DNA of 64,000 bases from Bradyrhizobium oligotrophicum S58. GTDB lineage: Bacteria; Pseudomonadota; Alphaproteobacteria; Rhizobiales; Xanthobacteraceae. The stretch's first letter is position 1. Every line of letters begins with the position of its first letter. The position numbers and the translations under genes are program-made. Below the pieces are notes generated by a model. It searched no databases. It was not told the origin of the DNA and worked only from the letters and a program-made list of their open reading frames with translations. Shown piece after piece: positions 26,591-34,115 of the stretch. Location of the stretch: NCBI RefSeq assembly GCF_000344805.1, contig NC_020453.1, forward strand, positions 5,799,001 to 5,863,000, read 5' to 3'.

Positions 26591-27382
26591 TCACGCCGCC
26601 TCGACGAAGCGATGCCGCTCATAAAGGAATTCCAGCACGCGCTGGCGGCACTTGACGTAGGTGGCGTTGGTCGCGAGCTCGAGCCGCTTGCGTGGACGCG
26701 GCAGCGCAACCTCGAGCACCTCGCCGATATGCGCACTCGGACCATTGGTCATCATCACGATGCGGTCGGACAGCAGCACGGCCTCGTCGACGTCGTGCGT
26801 GATCATCAGGATGGTGTTGCCGAGCTTCTGATGCAGCGCCATCACCGAGTCCTGCAGATGGGCCCGCGTCAGCGCGTCGAGCGCGCCGAACGGCTCGTCG
26901 AGCAGCAGCACTTTCGGCTCCATCGCCAGCGCACGCGCGATGCCGACGCGCTGCTTCATGCCGCCGGAGATCTCGTTGGGCCGCTTGTCCTTGGCATGGC
27001 CCATCTGAACGAGATTGAGATTGTGCATGGTCCAGGCGTCGCGCTCGGCCCGAGTCTTGGTCTTGCTGAACACCTTGTCGACGCCGAGCCGCACGTTCTC
27101 GTAGACGGTGAGCCAGGGCAGCAGGCTGTGGTTCTGGAACACGACGGCACGGTCGGGCCCCGGCGAATTGACCTCGCGCTCCTCCAGCAGCACGCCGCCG
27201 GTCGTCGCGGTGGTGAGTCCGGCGACGATGTTGAGCATCGTCGACTTGCCGCAACCGGAATGACCGATGATCGAGACGTACTCCCCCTTTGCGATCGAGA
27301 GATTGATGTCCTTCAGCACCTCCGTGGTGGCAGTGCCGCGGGTAAAAGTCTTGTCGACATGGTCGAGCTTCAGATAGGCCAT
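26591..27382 (-). CDS. nrtC: Nitrate ABC transporter ATP-binding protein
   Basis: A 263-residue ABC ATPase starting at MAYLKLDH; the longer frame upstream overlaps nrtB. It shows Walker A GHSGCGKST, Q-loop VFQNHSLLPW, signature EISGGMKQRVGIARAL and Walker B VLLLDEPFGALD, and ends with ECH-like length typical of NrtD/SsuB/TauB ATPases without the extra NrtA-like domain. It powers import of nitrate bound by NrtA. Confidence 0.93.
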   Translation of the reverse strand: MAYLKLDHVDKTFTRGTATTEVLKDINLSIAKGEYVSIIGHSGCGKSTMLNIVAGLTTATTGGVLLEEREVNSPGPDRAVVFQNHSLLPWLTVYENVRLGVDKVFSKTKTRAERDAWTMHNLNLVQMGHAKDKRPNEISGGMKQRVGIARALAMEPKVLLLDEPFGALDALTRAHLQDSVMALHQKLGNTILMITHDVDEAVLLSDRIVMMTNGPSAHIGEVLEVALPRPRKRLELATNATYVKCRQRVLEFLYERHRFVEAA

Positions 27383-27395
27383 GATCTTGTCCCTC

Positions 27396-28313
27396 TCAGT
27401 TCGTTGCGGTGCCGCGGGTGACGACCTTGCCAACGAAGGCAATCAGGCGGTCGAGCACGAAGCCGATGATGCCGACATAGAACAGCGCCAGGATGATCTC
27501 GCTGATATGCGAGGAATTCCACGCATCCCAGATGAAGAAGCCGATGCCGACGCCGCCGATCAGCATCTCGGCCGCGACGATCGCGAGCCATGACAGGCCG
27601 ATGCCGATGCGCAGGCCCGTGAAGATGTAGGGCGCGGCCGCCGGGATCATGATCTTGGCGAAGAACTCCAGCGGATTGAGCTGCACGACAGCCGCAACGT
27701 TGCGGTAGTCCTGCGGGATGTTACGGATGCCGACGGCGGTGTTGATGATGATCGGCCACACCGAGGTGATGAAGATCACGAAGATCGCCGACGGCTGGCC
27801 GTCGCGGAACGCGGCGAGCGACAGCGGCAGCCAGGCCAGCGGCGGGATCGTGCGCAGCACCTGGAAGATCGGATCGAGACCGCGCATCGCCCACACCGAC
27901 TGGCCGATCAAGGTGCCGACCGCGACGCCGACGATTGCGGCGATCGCGTAGCCGATCGCGACACGGCGCAGGCTGGCCTCCAGGTGCCAGAACAGCCCCT
28001 TGTCGATGCCGCCATGGTCGAAGAACGGATCGAGGATCAACTCGCGGGTGTCCATGAACACGCGCGACGGCGGCGGCAGCGCCGAGCCGGCGCGGCGGCA
28101 GAGCAGCTCCCAGACGATCAGGAACAGCGCCAGCACGATCAGCGGCGGCACGACGCGTACCGCGACCTCGCGGGCCATCTTCACATAGCGCTCGGCACGC
28201 GGCGGCTGCTTCGGCGTCATCGTCACGACGGACGCAGACGTGACGGACGCAGACGTGGACGCCGTCGGCACGACGTTGGGGGCGCGATCATTGGTCAACG
28301 CTGGCATGGACAT
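27396..28313 (-). CDS. nrtB: Nitrate ABC transporter permease
   Basis: A 305-residue inner-membrane permease, chosen to start at MSMPALTND. After a low-complexity serine/threonine-rich cytoplasmic N-terminus (residues 1-45) it has about six helices and the EAA-loop signature AAVVQLNPLEFFAKIMIPAAAPYIFTGLRIGIG. This is the NrtB/SsuC type. It lies 13 bases before nrtC and 64 after nrtA. Confidence 0.93.
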   Translation of the reverse strand: MSMPALTNDRAPNVVPTASTSASVTSASVVTMTPKQPPRAERYVKMAREVAVRVVPPLIVLALFLIVWELLCRRAGSALPPPSRVFMDTRELILDPFFDHGGIDKGLFWHLEASLRRVAIGYAIAAIVGVAVGTLIGQSVWAMRGLDPIFQVLRTIPPLAWLPLSLAAFRDGQPSAIFVIFITSVWPIIINTAVGIRNIPQDYRNVAAVVQLNPLEFFAKIMIPAAAPYIFTGLRIGIGLSWLAIVAAEMLIGGVGIGFFIWDAWNSSHISEIILALFYVGIIGFVLDRLIAFVGKVVTRGTATN

Positions 28314-28377
28314 CGGAAAGTTTTCTCCGTGCAATGAGAGGGGCCGCGCGCTCCTCCGCGCGCGGCGAGAATCCTGA

Positions 28378-29694
28378 TCAGACGTCGACGCGCTTGATCG
28401 ACAGCGACTTCAGATAGGCGGCCGGATCTTCCGGATCGAATACCTTGCCATCGAAGAACGTCTCCTTGCCGCGCGACTTGGCGGTCGGGATCTCAGCGGC
28501 GGCCACGCTCAGCTCCTTGGCGGCCTCGCGCCAGATGTCCTCGCGGTTGACCTTGGCGATCAGCGATTTGGCATCGAAGCCCGCTTCATATTTGCCCCAG
28601 CGGATGTCCTCGGTGATGAACCAGAGGTCGTGGCTCTGGAACGGATAGGAGGCGAAGTCGCGCCAGTACTTCATGATGTGCGGCGAGTTCTCGACCACCT
28701 TGCCGGTGCCGTAGTCGAACTTGCCGGCGGTGCGCCCGGCGACGTCCTCGACCGGGCAGTTCATCCACTGCCGCTTGGCCATGATGGTCGCAAGCTCCTG
28801 CTTGTTCTCCATCTTGTCGCACCACTGCTGGGCCTCCATGATCGCCATGGTCAGCGCCTTCGCGGCCTTTGGATATTTGTCGACATAGGCTGACCGCATC
28901 GCGAAGGACTTTTCGGGATGCTTGTTCCAGATCTCGCCCGTGGTGACGGCGGTATAGCCGATGCCCTGGTTGACGAGCTGCGCATTCCACGGCTCGCCGA
29001 CGCAGAAGCAATCCATCGTGCCGACCTTCATGTTGGCCACCATCTGCGGCGGCGGCACCACGATGGTCTCGATGTCCTTGTCCGGATCGATGCCGCCGGC
29101 CGCGAGCCAGTAGCGCAGCCAGAGATCGTGGGTGCCGCCCGGGAAGGTCATCGCCGCCTTCACCGATTTGCCGGCCGCCTTCTTCTTCTCCAGCGCAGCC
29201 TTGAACGGCGCGGTATCGAGGCCGAGCTTCAGGTCCGCATATTCCTTGCCGACCGAGATGCACTGCGCGTCGAGATTGAGCCGCGCCAGGATGTACATCG
29301 GCGTCGGCTGGTTGTTCTGCGTCACCTTGCCCGAGGAGATCAGATACGGCATCGGGGTCAGGATGTGCGCGCCGTCGATGCCGTTGCCTTCGGAGCCGAG
29401 CACGAGGTTGTCGCGCGTGGTGCCCCACGAGGCTTGCTTCTGCACGTCGACGTCGGGCATGCCGTATTTGGCGAAGATGCCCTTGTCCTTGGCGACGAAC
29501 AGCGGGCCGGCATCGCTGAGCGCGATGAAGCCGAGCTTGGCGCTGGTGACTTCCGGCCCTGCCCCCTGGGCGAAGGCTCCGCCCGGCAAGTTCAGCTTCG
29601 CGGCTGCAAGCAGCGCAGCCGTGCCTGCGCCGGCCTTGAGAAGCTGACGACGGCTGAGGCCGTTGCGGCGAGCAGGATTGGCAGTCTTCGTCAT
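28378..29694 (-). CDS. nrtA: Nitrate ABC transporter substrate-binding protein (Tat exported)
   Basis: A 438-residue periplasmic nitrate-binding protein. The start at MTKTANPARRNG was chosen because it puts a twin-arginine signal (SRRQLLKAGAGTAALL) at residues 14-30; a longer frame upstream covers the leader hairpins. The body has the NrtA marks WGTTRDNLVLG, HILTPMPYLI, FPGGTHDLWLRYWLAAGG and VGEPWNAQLVNQGIGYT. It is the first gene of the nrtABC-bjgb-flp-nasC run, preceded by a candidate sigma-54 promoter and a structured leader. Confidence 0.93.
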   Translation of the reverse strand: MTKTANPARRNGLSRRQLLKAGAGTAALLAAAKLNLPGGAFAQGAGPEVTSAKLGFIALSDAGPLFVAKDKGIFAKYGMPDVDVQKQASWGTTRDNLVLGSEGNGIDGAHILTPMPYLISSGKVTQNNQPTPMYILARLNLDAQCISVGKEYADLKLGLDTAPFKAALEKKKAAGKSVKAAMTFPGGTHDLWLRYWLAAGGIDPDKDIETIVVPPPQMVANMKVGTMDCFCVGEPWNAQLVNQGIGYTAVTTGEIWNKHPEKSFAMRSAYVDKYPKAAKALTMAIMEAQQWCDKMENKQELATIMAKRQWMNCPVEDVAGRTAGKFDYGTGKVVENSPHIMKYWRDFASYPFQSHDLWFITEDIRWGKYEAGFDAKSLIAKVNREDIWREAAKELSVAAAEIPTAKSRGKETFFDGKVFDPEDPAAYLKSLSIKRVDV

Positions 29695-29781
29695 GAGTGC
29701 TGTCGTCCTTTGTGTGAAGAGCGCTCGATGGGTGAAATGGCCGTCCGTTGCGGGTCGCTGCACCACGCACAGGAGGGCGTG

Positions 29782-29800
29782 TTCCGAGGAAGCCTCGGAA
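29782..29800 (-). promoter_or_regulatory. Leader hairpin upstream of nrtA
   Basis: On the coding strand the RNA reads TTCCGAGG-CTT-CCTCGGAA, a perfect 8-bp stem with a 3-base loop. A second weaker hairpin, CACGC...GCGTG, follows at once. They lie between the predicted transcription start and the nrtA start codon. NasT-type ANTAR regulators act on paired leader hairpins of nitrate operons; whether these two serve that role is inference. Confidence 0.5.
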
Positions 29801-29863
29801 GGGGCAGCGTCACGATTCGGATGTGGGTACACGGACGGCATCGATGGCGTCGCCCAAGGTCTT

Positions 29864-29878
29864 TCAAGCTTCGTGCCA
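29864..29878 (-). promoter_or_regulatory. Candidate sigma-54 promoter for nrtA
   Basis: On the minus strand TGGCAC-GAAGC-TTGA matches the -24/-12 consensus TGGCAC-N5-TTGC except for the last base. Transcription from about 29852 would give a leader of about 158 bases. RpoN/NtrC control of nitrate assimilation is established in Bradyrhizobium. Confidence 0.6.
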
Positions 29879-29973
29879 ACGCACCAATTTGGAATTTTCA
29901 GGCTAGTTCAATCGCTTAGTGGATGCATAACAATCGATCAGAGGCCGGAGGCCGCATCCAAAATTTGCGATTC

Positions 29974-30006
29974 GCCCACTTTTTGTGCGGCGCACACAAA
30001 GTGGGC
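29974..30006. promoter_or_regulatory. 33-base strong hairpin between the two sigma-54 promoters
   Basis: GCCCACTTT and AAAGTGGGC form a 9-bp outer stem. After one T/C mismatch, TGTGC and GCACA form a 5-bp inner stem around GGC. It lies upstream of both predicted transcription starts, so it is more likely a DNA operator or remnant than an RNA leader, unless other promoters exist. Confidence 0.55.
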
Positions 30007-30123
30007 ATGCCGCGGTCGTTCCATGGGCATCAGACCGCCCAAACAGCCCGTCGATGCAGCTGCGGCGGCGACACTCCGACGCAACAACTTGAATTCTCTA
30101 GGATTCTTGTTGGCGTCAAATTT

Positions 30124-30138
30124 TGGCACAGGCGTTGC
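30124..30138 (+). promoter_or_regulatory. Consensus sigma-54 promoter for the formate/nitrite channel gene
   Basis: TGGCAC-AGGCG-TTGC followed by T is a perfect match to the -24/-12 consensus. Initiation near 30150 leaves a leader of about 220 bases before the ATG at 30372. It includes a CCGAG-GTTT-CTCGG hairpin (30229-30242) resembling the one upstream of nrtA. Confidence 0.75.
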
Positions 30139-30228
30139 TTCTAAGCCTTGCAAGTCAACGATGACTGCGGTTCGCCGGACTGTCGACGCCGATGGCGCCT
30201 GATCTCCGGGACGGACGCGCGCAAGCGA

Positions 30229-30242
30229 CCGAGGTTTCTCGG
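30229..30242 (+). promoter_or_regulatory. Leader hairpin upstream of the formate/nitrite channel gene
   Basis: CCGAG-GTTT-CTCGG, a 5-bp stem and 4-base loop, has nearly the same core as the nrtA leader hairpin (CCGAGG-CTT-CCTCGG). The shared sequence in two divergent nitrogen-related leaders suggests a common RNA-binding regulator, possibly NasT (inference). Confidence 0.4.
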
Positions 30243-30371
30243 CGCTAACGTCGTGACGCCCTTCCCGCATTCGACATCCGATCCGCCTGCCCGTGGCGAT
30301 GTCCCTTGAGAGCCAGACCTCTCGCAAGGCAGCGCGCAATCTATTCCCGAGAGCAAGCAAAGGACGTTTGA

Positions 30372-31205
30372 ATGTCGTATCTCGCGCCTTCAGAATTCGT
30401 GACCAAGATGGTGGACGCAGGCGAGTCCAAGATCTTCATGTCCACTCGCGACACCGTCATCCGCGCCTACATGGCGGGCGCGATCCTGGCGCTCGCCGCC
30501 TGGTTCGCCGTCACCATCAACGTCAACACCGGCCAGCCGATCATCGGCGCGCTGCTGTTTCCGGTCGGCTTCTGCATGCTCTATCTGCTCGGTTTCGATC
30601 TCCTGACCGGCGTGTTCGTGCTGTCGCCGCTGGCGCTGATCGACAAACGTCCCGGCGTGACTCTCGCAGGCGTGCTGCGCAATTGGGGCCTCGTCTTCAT
30701 CGGTAACTTCGCGGGGGCGCTGACCGTAGCCTTCATGATGGCATTCGTGACCACGTTCGGCTTCACGCAGGAGCCGGACAAGGTCGGCGCCGTCATCGGC
30801 AACATCGGTGAAGGCCGTACGCTGGGCTACGCGGCACACGGCGCCGCCGGCATGGCGACGCTGTTCATCCGCGGCATGCTGTGCAACTGGATGGTCTCCA
30901 CCGGTGTGGTCGGCGCGATGATCTCGACGACCGTGCCGGGCAAGGTGCTGGCGATGTGGATGCCGATCCTGGTCTTCTTCTACATGGTGTTCGAGCATTC
31001 GGTGGTGAACATGTTCCTGTTCCCGTCGGGGCTGATGCTGCATGCGAAGTTCTCGATCATGGACTACCTGGTCTGGAACGAGATCCCGACCGTGCTCGGC
31101 AATCTCGTTGGCGGCCTCTCCTTCACCGGCCTGACGCTGTATGCCACCCACATCAGGACGCAGCCGAAGCGCGATGCCAAGATCGCCGCTCGCGCCGCCG
31201 CCTGA
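30372..31205 (+). CDS. Formate/nitrite transporter family channel
   Basis: A 277-residue FocA/NirC-family protein with six membrane helices. It carries the family segments KMVDAGESKIFMS near the N-terminus, FPVGFCMLYLLGFDLLTGVF, and NWGLVFIGNFAGAL. FNT channels carry formate, nitrite or hydrosulfide. Its position divergent from nrtABC-nasC, with a consensus sigma-54 promoter, favours nitrite movement. The next gene, a phosphatase-kinase fusion, follows 66 bases later on the same strand. Confidence 0.9.
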   Translation: MSYLAPSEFVTKMVDAGESKIFMSTRDTVIRAYMAGAILALAAWFAVTINVNTGQPIIGALLFPVGFCMLYLLGFDLLTGVFVLSPLALIDKRPGVTLAGVLRNWGLVFIGNFAGALTVAFMMAFVTTFGFTQEPDKVGAVIGNIGEGRTLGYAAHGAAGMATLFIRGMLCNWMVSTGVVGAMISTTVPGKVLAMWMPILVFFYMVFEHSVVNMFLFPSGLMLHAKFSIMDYLVWNEIPTVLGNLVGGLSFTGLTLYATHIRTQPKRDAKIAARAAA

Positions 31206-31271
31206 TTTCGTTTCCCCTCGGGAGCCCGTCGCCGATAAGGTCGGGCTCCCTCACTTCGCCCCACAGCCCAG

Positions 31272-33002
31272 ATGCCATTGCGGATCACCATCGGAGCGCA
31301 TTCCGACAAAGGGCAGAAGCCGGGCAACCAGGACTTCCACGGCGCTCTGATTCCCGATGAGCCGGCGCTCAGCCTGAAAGGCATCGCGATCGCCATCGCC
31401 GATGGCATCAGCAGCAGCGAGGTCAGCCACATCGCGAGCGAGTCGGCGGTCAAGAGCTTCCTGACCGACTATTATTGCACGCCGGATGCGTGGTCTGTGA
31501 AGACCTCGGCGCAACGCGTGATCACGGCGGCCAACTCATGGCTTTACGCCCAGACCAGGGCCAGCCAATATGCCTATGATCGCGACAAGGGCTATGTCTG
31601 TACGCTCAGCGCCATCGTGATCAAGGCGGCCACCGCGCATCTCTTCCATATCGGCGATTGTCGGATCTCACGCCTCGCCGGGCATTCGCTCGAGCAGCTC
31701 ACCGACGATCATCGCATCGTCATCTCGTCGCAGCAGAGCTATCTCGGGCGCGCGCTCGGGGTCAATCCGCAGGTCGAAATCGATTATCAGGCTGTCAGGA
31801 TCGAGCGCGGCGACATCTTCGTGCTCGCGACCGACGGCGTTCACGAGCATGTCGGCAAGCGCTTCATCGCCAACGTGTTGAAAGAGAATTCGCACGACCT
31901 CGATGAGGCGGCCCGCATCATCGTCGCCGAGGCGCTGGCGCAGGGCAGCGCGGACAATCTCACGATCCAGATCGTACGGATCGACGAGCTCGGCGCCGGC
32001 GCTGCCGCCGAGATCCCCGTCCAGGCCGAGCAGCTGCCGACGGCGCCGCTGCTGGACGCGCGGATGATCTTCGAGGGCTACCGGATCGTGCGCGAGATCC
32101 ATGCCAGCAGCCGCAGCCACATCTATCTGGCCGTCGACGTCGATACGGAGCTCACTGTGGCCATCAAGGTGCCGTCGATCGACCTGCGTGGCGATCCGGC
32201 CTATTTGAAGCGTTTCCTGATGGAGGAATGGATCGCGCGGCGCATCGACAACCCGCACGTGCTGAAGGCGATGTCATCGCCGCGTCGCCGCGATCATCTC
32301 TACGTCGTCACCGAATTCGTCGAAGGCCAGACCTTGGCACAATGGATGGTCGACCATCCCAAACCCGATCTCGATGTTGTCCGCGACATCATCGAGCAGA
32401 TCGCTCGGGGGCTGCAGGCGCTGCATCGGAAGGAAATGCTGCACCAGGATCTGCGGCCGCAGAACATCATGATCGACCGGACTGGGACCGTGAAGATCAT
32501 CGATTTCGGATCGGTGCGTGTCAGCGGCGTGGTCGAGGCCGACCCGGCCGCCGACCACGACAGCATCCTCGGCACCCAGCAGTATACCGCGCCGGAATAT
32601 TTTCTCGGCGAAGGCGGCACCGAATGGTCCGATCAGTTCTCGCTCGGCGTGATCACCTACCAGATGCTGACGGGGCGACTGCCGTACGGCGCGCAGATGG
32701 CGCGCGCAAGAACCCGGGCGCAGTTTCGCAAGGTCCGCTATCTGCCGGCCTCCGGCGATGACCAGGCAATCCCCCTCTGGATCGATGGCGCACTCCGGCG
32801 CGCCGTCCATCCCGTTGCCGCCAAACGCTACGAGAGCCTCTCCGAATTCGTCTTCGACCTTCGGCACCCCAATCCCGCCTATGCCGGCGGCGGCCAGACG
32901 CCGCTGATCGAGCGGAATCCGCTGTTGTTCTGGAAAGCCACGACTGCGCTGCTCGCGATCGCAGTCGTCATCCTGCTCGCGGCGCGCCACGGCGGCTGGT
33001 AG
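31272..33002 (+). CDS. PP2C phosphatase-Ser/Thr protein kinase fusion, C-terminal membrane anchor
   Basis: A 576-residue bifunctional protein. Residues 1-240 form a PP2C-type phosphatase (SDKGQKPGNQDFHG, AIADGISSSEVS, HIGDCRISRL, LATDGVHEHV, GSADNLTIQIV). Residues 270-540 form a Hanks-type kinase: lysine in VAIKVP, a catalytic loop LHQDLRPQNIMID (HxD; the usual HRD arginine is glutamine), IIDFGSV instead of DFG plus activation threonine, and GTQQYTAPEYF. One membrane helix ends the protein. It is co-directional with the FNT channel, a recurrent pairing in nitrate clusters as I recall, suggesting phosphorylation control of nitrite or nitrate traffic (inference). Confidence 0.9.
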   Translation: MPLRITIGAHSDKGQKPGNQDFHGALIPDEPALSLKGIAIAIADGISSSEVSHIASESAVKSFLTDYYCTPDAWSVKTSAQRVITAANSWLYAQTRASQYAYDRDKGYVCTLSAIVIKAATAHLFHIGDCRISRLAGHSLEQLTDDHRIVISSQQSYLGRALGVNPQVEIDYQAVRIERGDIFVLATDGVHEHVGKRFIANVLKENSHDLDEAARIIVAEALAQGSADNLTIQIVRIDELGAGAAAEIPVQAEQLPTAPLLDARMIFEGYRIVREIHASSRSHIYLAVDVDTELTVAIKVPSIDLRGDPAYLKRFLMEEWIARRIDNPHVLKAMSSPRRRDHLYVVTEFVEGQTLAQWMVDHPKPDLDVVRDIIEQIARGLQALHRKEMLHQDLRPQNIMIDRTGTVKIIDFGSVRVSGVVEADPAADHDSILGTQQYTAPEYFLGEGGTEWSDQFSLGVITYQMLTGRLPYGAQMARARTRAQFRKVRYLPASGDDQAIPLWIDGALRRAVHPVAAKRYESLSEFVFDLRHPNPAYAGGGQTPLIERNPLLFWKATTALLAIAVVILLAARHGGW

Positions 33003-33007
33003 GCGAG

Positions 33008-33052
33008 CCTGCCGCCCAAGGACCTGCCGCCCAAGGACCTGCCGCCCCAGGA
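33008..33052. repeat. Three 15-bp tandem repeats after the kinase stop codon
   Basis: CCTGCCGCCCAAGGA occurs twice exactly and once with one change. In the kinase frame, immediately after the TAG, it would read LPPKD-LPPKD-LPPQD. It ends just before the stop codon of the convergent dioxygenase gene. Confidence 0.85.
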
Positions 33053-33967
33053 TCAGGCGGGTTCAGGCGTGACCGCGCCGAGCGGCTTCGGCGCCACGCC
33101 AGCGCCCGGCTTCATGCGGAAATCATAGGTCATCAGGTGCCACGGTCCGACGGCCAGCTTGCCGTCCGGCATCACCGCATCGCTGCGCGGTTCCACCTGG
33201 GCGACGAGCTCGTCCTTGACGCCGAAGACCACGTCGCTGTCGAGGTATGCGTCGCCGCCGACGAAGACGTGGGTGATCAGCGGCTCGTGGCCCTTGGCGT
33301 CCACCAGGAAATGCACGTGAGCCGGCCGCATCGGATGGCGCTTGGTGCTCACGATCATCTGGCCGACGGGACCGTCCGTCGGGATCGGATAGCTGCACGG
33401 CAGGATGGTGCGGAAGAAGAAACGCCCATCGGCATCGGTGAGGAAGCGCGCCCGGGACGACGGACCATCGCTTGCGTAGGAGGGCCGCTGTGAATCATAG
33501 AAGCCTTCGTCGTCGGCGTGCCAGACGTCGACAGCCGCGCCTGCAAGCGGTGCGCCGGACAGGTCCGTCACCCGCCCCTGGACGAACATCTTCTCGCCCT
33601 TGAGATCGGCCGAAATGTCGGTGCCATGTGGCGTCACCCTGTGCTCGCCGACATAGAACGGACCGAGCACTGTGGTCTCCGTGGCCCCTGCACGCTCCCG
33701 GTGATTGACGGCGTCGACCAGCATCGAGACGCCGAGCACGTCGGACAGCAGGATGAACTCCTGCCGGCTTGCGGTGCAGGTCTGGCCGGTGCGGGTCAGG
33801 AAGTCGATGGCCGCGCCCCATTCGTCGAACGTGAGATTGGTCTTGCGGACATAGTCGTGCAGCGAGGCCACCAATTCCTGCATGAGGAATTTAACCCGTG
33901 GGTCGGGTGTCCCATCGAAGCTCTTGATGACGGCGTCCGTGAGCTCGGCTTCGTTGAATTGCGTCAT
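33053..33967 (-). CDS. Intradiol ring-cleavage dioxygenase (catechol/hydroxyquinol 1,2-dioxygenase type)
   Basis: A 304-residue non-haem iron(III) dioxygenase; the start at MTQFNEAEL removes a 71-codon upstream stretch without similarity. The intradiol signature LAGAAVDVWHADDEGFYDS is present. Iron ligands are expected at the tyrosines of DEGFYDS and PCSYPIPTDG and the two histidines of RPAHVHFLV. It opens catechol or hydroxyquinol rings in aromatic degradation; the length and the N-terminal dimerisation domain fit the hydroxyquinol/chlorocatechol branch. Confidence 0.9.
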   Translation of the reverse strand: MTQFNEAELTDAVIKSFDGTPDPRVKFLMQELVASLHDYVRKTNLTFDEWGAAIDFLTRTGQTCTASRQEFILLSDVLGVSMLVDAVNHRERAGATETTVLGPFYVGEHRVTPHGTDISADLKGEKMFVQGRVTDLSGAPLAGAAVDVWHADDEGFYDSQRPSYASDGPSSRARFLTDADGRFFFRTILPCSYPIPTDGPVGQMIVSTKRHPMRPAHVHFLVDAKGHEPLITHVFVGGDAYLDSDVVFGVKDELVAQVEPRSDAVMPDGKLAVGPWHLMTYDFRMKPGAGVAPKPLGAVTPEPA

Positions 33968-34115
33968 GGGCAGTCCTCCTGCGGCCGAGGCTACATCAGC
34001 CCGGCGGGCGCTGCCATTGGAAGCGGGGCAATTTTCCGCTATCACCGAACTCCCCCGCCTTGCGCGCAAGCCCTCCGCGCGCGGCCACGAAAACCGAACG
34101 ACAGCGGAGACGCCG

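Larger units (their letters stand above)
29695..30371. other. Divergent control region of the nitrate genes
   Basis: This 677-base gap contains two oppositely directed sigma-54-type promoters (29864-29878 leftward, 30124-30138 rightward), a 33-base hairpin between them, and one similar short hairpin in each leader. No gene is supported inside it. Confidence 0.75.
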
